This document shows positions 60,292-64,000 of a stretch of DNA of 64,000 nt, piece after piece. Source of the DNA: Kalmanozyma brasiliensis GHG001 (Eukaryota; Basidiomycota; Ustilaginomycetes; Ustilaginales). Below the pieces are notes generated by a model. That model ran no database searches. It was not told the origin of the DNA and saw only the letters and a list, made by a program, of their open reading frames with translations. The position numbers and the translations under genes are program-made. Each line of letters starts with the position of its first letter. Positions within the stretch are counted from its first letter, which is position 1. Location: the NCBI RefSeq assembly GCF_000497045.1, contig NW_015961992.1:188259-252258 (forward strand), written 5' to 3'.

Positions 60292-60865
60292 TCACTCGTC
60301 GTCGTCGTCCTCCTCGTCTGCCTCTGCGCTGAAGGCACCTTCCTTGGGAGCCTGTGTGAGTTGAAATGTAGATGCGGTCAGAACAATGCGATGATGTATA
60401 TGACATACAGTAGGCCAAACTTACAGCAACCTGCTCGCCTCCAAGTTCAGCAGCGAGACCGTCTCGAGGGTAAGTCCTTGGCAGTGCGGGCCTCTCCGGA
60501 GTAGCAGCGTAGATCGTCGAACCGACGAGCACAACGACGCCGATGGCAACGGCGAATTGACGAAGCGCCGAAGCAGCAGGGACAGCGTGAACGTCGGGCG
60601 CCCAGACCGAGAGTACGTCGGCTTGCTCGTGAGGAGTCTCGCCGAAGTTGTGCTTCTCTTGCGGGTCCCACCATCGAGGTGAGTATTTGCGCTGCTGCTG
60701 GCTGATGAAGGGAAGGTCGGGGTAGTCGCCCAGCTGGGGATCCTTGGACTGCTGAGCTGCGGCGCGGACGGTCGAGGTCGAGAGCTGGCGAAGGGGGTTC
60801 GAAGCGGTTCGGAGCACGGCGCTCGAGCGAGAAGCGCCGGCGACAGCCTGTCGTAGGAGAGACAT
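60292..60865 (-). CDS. NDUFB8: NADH:ubiquinone oxidoreductase subunit NDUFB8-like (complex I membrane arm)
   Basis: Complement of join(60292..60351, 60425..60865), 166 aa. A presequence (MSLLRQAVAGASRSSAVLRT) leads into GDYPDLPFISQQQRKYSPRW with WDPQEKHNFGETPHEQAD, matching the GDYP-LP...WD...N-GE-xH pattern of NDUFB8/ASHI. One TM helix follows (about 99-119, LRQFAVAIGVVVLVGSTIYA), then LPRTYPRDGLAAELGG, the YP...L..ELGG-type ending. The 73-bp intron (GTAAGT...ACAG) joins the C-terminal acidic tail (APKEGAFSAEADEEDDDDE). Without splicing the frame runs on into non-family sequence. Confidence 0.85.
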
Positions 60866-61845
60866 GATGCTGTGTTGGCGTGAGGTGAAGTCGGTGACGG
60901 TGGAGAAGACCTACAGAGCCTGAAAGCGATTGCGATGATGTGCAATCCGTTGAACTCGAATCGGCAGCGACCAAGCGAATTTTGGAACGAGCTGAAGATG
61001 TTAAGGCGTCAATGATAATGCGGAGAATTCAAGGGCTCGCTAGGTTCAAAGAGGCATTTGTGATCGATCTGCCTTGTGCAGCAGCTGAGAAGAAATCTGC
61101 GCTTAGACCAGCCCGGCTAGGATTGTTAACCGTGTTCTGGAGCTCACTGAGAAAATCAATACAAGGGCTTGTTACCTGCTCCTCATGAGTGTATTCGACT
61201 TTTTGGCCATTTTGAAATCAAAATGAAAGGGCTCAGACGCGGTGCAGTCGCGAGACTCGACTCGAAAAATGGACTGAGCTGCAAGCTGGAATTTCCCCTG
61301 CCTTTGGCAAGTGGCTCAAGCTTTGCTGTTTTGGCTCTTGGCTCACCCTCTCGCTGGCTGGCTGGCTGGCTGAATGAGCAAGGAACAAAGAGCCACACGG
61401 TGGGCCAACCGCAGTCAACGCCATCTTCCGAGCCTGTGTCTGCTGATATCGGCGTGTCTTTGTTTGTCGTCACCATCACCATCACCACGTCTGTATCCCG
61501 TTCGAAAGCCTTCGTAACATCGCATCCACCTTCGTCCCGCACAATCACCGCAAAAACATCAATCGGCACGCACACAGTCTCGGCTTGACCTCCAACCTCG
61601 ACTGCTATCTTTTTGGTCGTTTGAATAGACGCATTCTCGCACGTCCGCAATAACTACCACCCTCTATCACTCGTCCAACACGCTCGCCGGCACGTCTTAT
61701 TGACATCGTTGCAGCTCCGCGCATCTATACCCATTCCGAATTGCGTCGCAGGTGGATCGATTAGACGTCTCGTTGCTCTCGACCGTTTCAGCAAAACCCC
61801 GATACCTACCCGTTCAGCATCTTCTACCCCCTTCGTGCGGACAAC
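60866..61845. promoter_or_regulatory. Divergent promoter region, NDUFB8 / PP2A
   Basis: 980 bp between divergent starts. AATTTTGG occurs at 60978-60985 and TTTTTGGCC at 61200-61208. Also seen are a GGCT run near 61355-61373, CACCAT repeats near 61478-61494 and a pyrimidine-rich PP2A leader. A minus-strand frame of 155 codons (61183-61650) shows no family features. Confidence 0.4.
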
Positions 61846-62766
61846 ATGGTCGACATCACGGAGCAGGACGCGTGGATCGCGCATCTCAGCGAGTGCAAGC
61901 AGCTCTCGGAGAACGACATCAAGCGGCTCTGTGACAAGGCTCGCGAGATCCTCCTCACCGAGTCCAACGTCCAGCCCGTCCGCTGCCCCGTTACCGTCTG
62001 CGGTGACATCCACGGTCAGTTCCACGACCTCTCAGAGCTCTTCCGCATCGGTGGCAACTCGCCCGACACGAATTACCTCTTCATGGGTGACTATGTCGAC
62101 CGAGGCTACTACTCGGTGGAGACCGTAACCCTGCTCGTAGCGCTCAAAGTACGATACCGTGACCGCGTCACCATCCTCCGTGGCAACCACGAGTCGCGAC
62201 AGATCACCCAGGTGTACGGCTTCTACGACGAGTGCCTGCGCAAATACGGCAACGCCAACGTGTGGAAGTACTTCACCGACCTGTTCGACTACCTGCCATT
62301 GACAGCGTTGATCGACGATCAGATTTTCTGCCTGCACGGCGGCCTCTCTCCGTCGATCGACACGCTGGACCACATCCGTTCCATCGACCGCATCCAGGAG
62401 GTGCCACACGAGGGCCCCATGTGCGACCTGCTCTGGTCCGACCCGGACGACCGTTGTGGCTGGGGCATCTCGCCAAGAGGTGCGGGTTACACGTTCGGTC
62501 AGGACATCTCGGAAGCGTTCAACCACAACAACGGCCTCACACTGGTAGCTCGTGCGCATCAGCTCGTCATGGACGGCTTCAACTGGTCGCAGGAGCGCAA
62601 CGTCGTCACCATCTTCTCGGCCCCCAACTACTGCTACCGTTGCGGCAACCAGGCAGCCATCATGGAGATCGACGAAAACCTCAAGTATACCTTCTTGCAG
62701 TTCGACCCGGCCCCGCGCGCAGGCGAGCCGCTCGTCTCGAGGAGAGTGCCGGATTACTTTTTGTAA
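61846..62766 (+). CDS. PPH21: Protein phosphatase 2A catalytic subunit
   Basis: 306 aa, intronless. It is a Ser/Thr phosphatase acting with A (scaffold) and B subunits. The metal-binding signature is complete: GDIHGQ, GDYVDRG, RGNHE, HGGLSP and the C-terminal [11 protein letters not shown]. It is PP2A rather than PP4 or PP6 by the N-terminus ([20 protein letters not shown]) and by the RRVPDYFL C-terminus, whose final Leu is carboxymethylated in the family. Length equals the usual PP2A length (about 309). Confidence 0.97.
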   Translation: MVDITEQDAWIAHLSECKQLSENDIKRLCDKAREILLTESNVQPVRCPVTVCGDIHGQFHDLSELFRIGGNSPDTNYLFMGDYVDRGYYSVETVTLLVALKVRYRDRVTILRGNHESRQITQVYGFYDECLRKYGNANVWKYFTDLFDYLPLTALIDDQIFCLHGGLSPSIDTLDHIRSIDRIQEVPHEGPMCDLLWSDPDDRCGWGISPRGAGYTFGQDISEAFNHNNGLTLVARAHQLVMDGFNWSQERNVVTIFSAPNYCYRCGNQAAIMEIDENLKYTFLQFDPAPRAGEPLVSRRVPDYFL

Positions 62767-63172
62767 TATCAGTTTGTGCGGAAGTGAAGAAAAGCAGAAA
62801 GGCGTACACTTGCAGATGCAATTCAGGTCCCCAGTCGCATGCCTTTGACTGTGCCGTGTTACATCACGATGAGCGAGTGTCAGCTGAAAGTCTCGGAGGC
62901 GGTCGCAAAGCCAAGGTGTCAGGGCGACGCCGTCGTAGCCGGGGTCGTGGGCGATGCGGCTGGCGTGTTGAGCACTTTGATGACGGGTTCTGCGACACAT
63001 CGGTCGTAGTGACGCTCGATCGCAGACCTCATGCAATGGCCAAGAAAGGCGAAAACGCTCAGGCAACCCCAACAGCAAGCAGAACACATATTCCCGAGAA
63101 CGCAATCAGAACACACGACTGACAATGGTGATCGGACAAACATGATTGCATTCTTTTGAACACCTTCTAGCC
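62767..63172. other. Intergenic, convergent 3' flanks of PP2A and CCT5
   Basis: 406 bp. Frames here are shadows of PP2A readings that run past its stop. No gene or RNA was seen. Confidence 0.35.
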
Positions 63173-64000
63173 CTACTCGATGTTGTGCTGCTCGATCACA
63201 TCATCGATCTTGAGCACGGCCCTGACCAGCTGGGTCGCCAACAACAACTGCTGCCTCTTGGACACGAGCGGGTCGAATACGCGGCAGTTCTTCATATCGT
63301 TGTCGCCTGCACCCATGCAGTCGATGCCCAGCTTGGGGTTCTTCTCGGTGACCTGTCTCGACTTGACCTCTGCGAGCGTCTCGATGGGCGAGTAGCCCGA
63401 GTTCTCGGCCAACGCCAGCGGGATAGCGTCCAAGGCCGAGGCAAACGCTCGCATCGCATACTGTTCCAACGATGCGATTTCGTCGGCGGCTTTCGAAATG
63501 GCTACCGAGGCGCAGATCTCGGCGGCTCCACCACCGTACACCACGCGGTTGTCGACGACCAGGTTGCGCACCACACAGATGGCATCGTGAAGCGCGCGCT
63601 TGGCCTCATCGATGATCATCTTGTTGGAGCCGCGGACGAAGACGGTGACGGCACGTGTGTTGGCACACTCCTCGATGATGAGCATGCGGTCGCGTGTTGT
63701 ACCGAAGCCGACTTCTCGGACAACGCCGGCGCGACCGAGCTTCTCTGGAGAGAGATCCTCGAATCGAGGAACGATACGGCCGTTAGTGGCGATGGCAATG
63801 AGCTCAAGCTCCGGGCCACCGACCCATCGGACGGCGGGCAGCTCGTGCTGGAGCAACAAATGATTAGCCTCGTCGTCGAAACCCCACTGGCAGACGACAA
63901 GGTTGGCACCGCAGTCCTTGACCCGCTTGATCATCTCCTCGAACTTTTGTCGCTCGTAGTCCTGCAGCTTGCGGTACTCCTCTACGGAAGTGATGTCGAG
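63173..64000 (-). CDS. CCT5: Chaperonin CCT subunit epsilon (3' part; continues beyond the window)
   Basis: 275 codons are visible, open to the right edge, so the N-terminus is missing. It is the C-terminal half of a TCP-1 ring subunit. The sequence at the edge, [20 protein letters not shown], is the beta-strand/helix region after the apical junction. Then [40 protein letters not shown] and [20 protein letters not shown] follow. [20 protein letters not shown] and a C-terminal [11 protein letters not shown] fit CCT5 (epsilon) best. The conserved RGSNK and GGGAAE motifs are intact. Confidence 0.93.
   Translation of the reverse strand, partial: LDITSVEEYRKLQDYERQKFEEMIKRVKDCGANLVVCQWGFDDEANHLLLQHELPAVRWVGGPELELIAIATNGRIVPRFEDLSPEKLGRAGVVREVGFGTTRDRMLIIEECANTRAVTVFVRGSNKMIIDEAKRALHDAICVVRNLVVDNRVVYGGGAAEICASVAISKAADEIASLEQYAMRAFASALDAIPLALAENSGYSPIETLAEVKSRQVTEKNPKLGIDCMGAGDNDMKNCRVFDPLVSKRQQLLLATQLVRAVLKIDDVIEQHNIE

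Noticed and set aside
61183..61650. 155-codon minus-strand frame between NDUFB8 and PP2A
   Set aside because: It lies in the divergent promoter and PP2A leader and has no family features.
1..64000. CRISPR arrays, insertion sequences, prophage, operons, ribosome binding sites
   Set aside because: The DNA is eukaryotic (spliceosomal introns, fungal genes). No repeat array or transposase reading was seen.

Overview
The window is nuclear DNA from a basidiomycete fungus, most likely a smut (Ustilaginales type). It is GC-rich and gene-dense, with mostly long uninterrupted exons. Introns are few and short (51 to 140 bp) and use GT-AG splice sites. The gene set is eukaryotic and fungal: chitin synthase activator, complex I subunits, V-ATPase, OST4, spliceosomal factors. 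The organism call is an inference from these traits; no species can be proven from the sequence alone.

Layout. 1-9 kb: the end of an unknown gene, an RWD/DUF1115 protein, complex I NDUFA5 (2 exons), a WW/Gly-rich protein, a Skt5/Chs4-type chitin synthase activator with a CaaX box, and a peroxisomal-type FAD oxidoreductase. 9-20 kb: the splicing helicase Prp22, a four-exon DGAT2 acyltransferase, p23/Sba1 co-chaperone, the ribosome-biogenesis RRM protein Nop15, a CoA-diphosphatase-type Nudix protein and the spliceosomal cyclophilin Cwc27. 20-32 kb: a large GH63-like hydrolase, a METTL21/Rkm5-like methyltransferase and a Caf120/Skg3-type PH protein. 33-41 kb: an ABCD peroxisomal transporter, two proteins of unknown function (one with endocytic-adaptor-like motifs), mitochondrial ribosomal protein bL33m (3 tiny exons) and a secreted S10 carboxypeptidase. 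A 2.6 kb gene-poor stretch follows. 44-54 kb: glycogen debranching enzyme, a RanBD nuclear protein, V-ATPase subunit E (5 exons) and eIF3g. 54-64 kb: mitochondrial mL57 (dead RNase III fold), the MutY/MYH DNA glycosylase, an unknown basic protein, OST4 (46 aa), an alpha/beta-hydrolase whose frame is shifted by a 22-bp tandem duplication, complex I NDUFB8, PP2A catalytic subunit and the 3' part of CCT5.

The genes are unlinked housekeeping functions, not a cluster or pathway. Two complex I subunits, two mitoribosomal proteins and two or three peroxisome/lipid proteins recur, but I see no co-ordinated island. Several short genes were reconstructed from splice junctions that restore family-typical sequence: NDUFA5, p23, bL33m, YRB2-like, VMA4, OST4, NDUFB8 and DGAT2.

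I found no new multi-gene system. The most notable items are the hydrolase frame broken by a 22-bp duplication, a 33-bp-stem inverted repeat in the shared 3' region of DGAT2 and p23, a recurrent AATTTTGG(CC) element in promoters, and an unassigned transmembrane-coding fragment upstream of the GH63-like gene.
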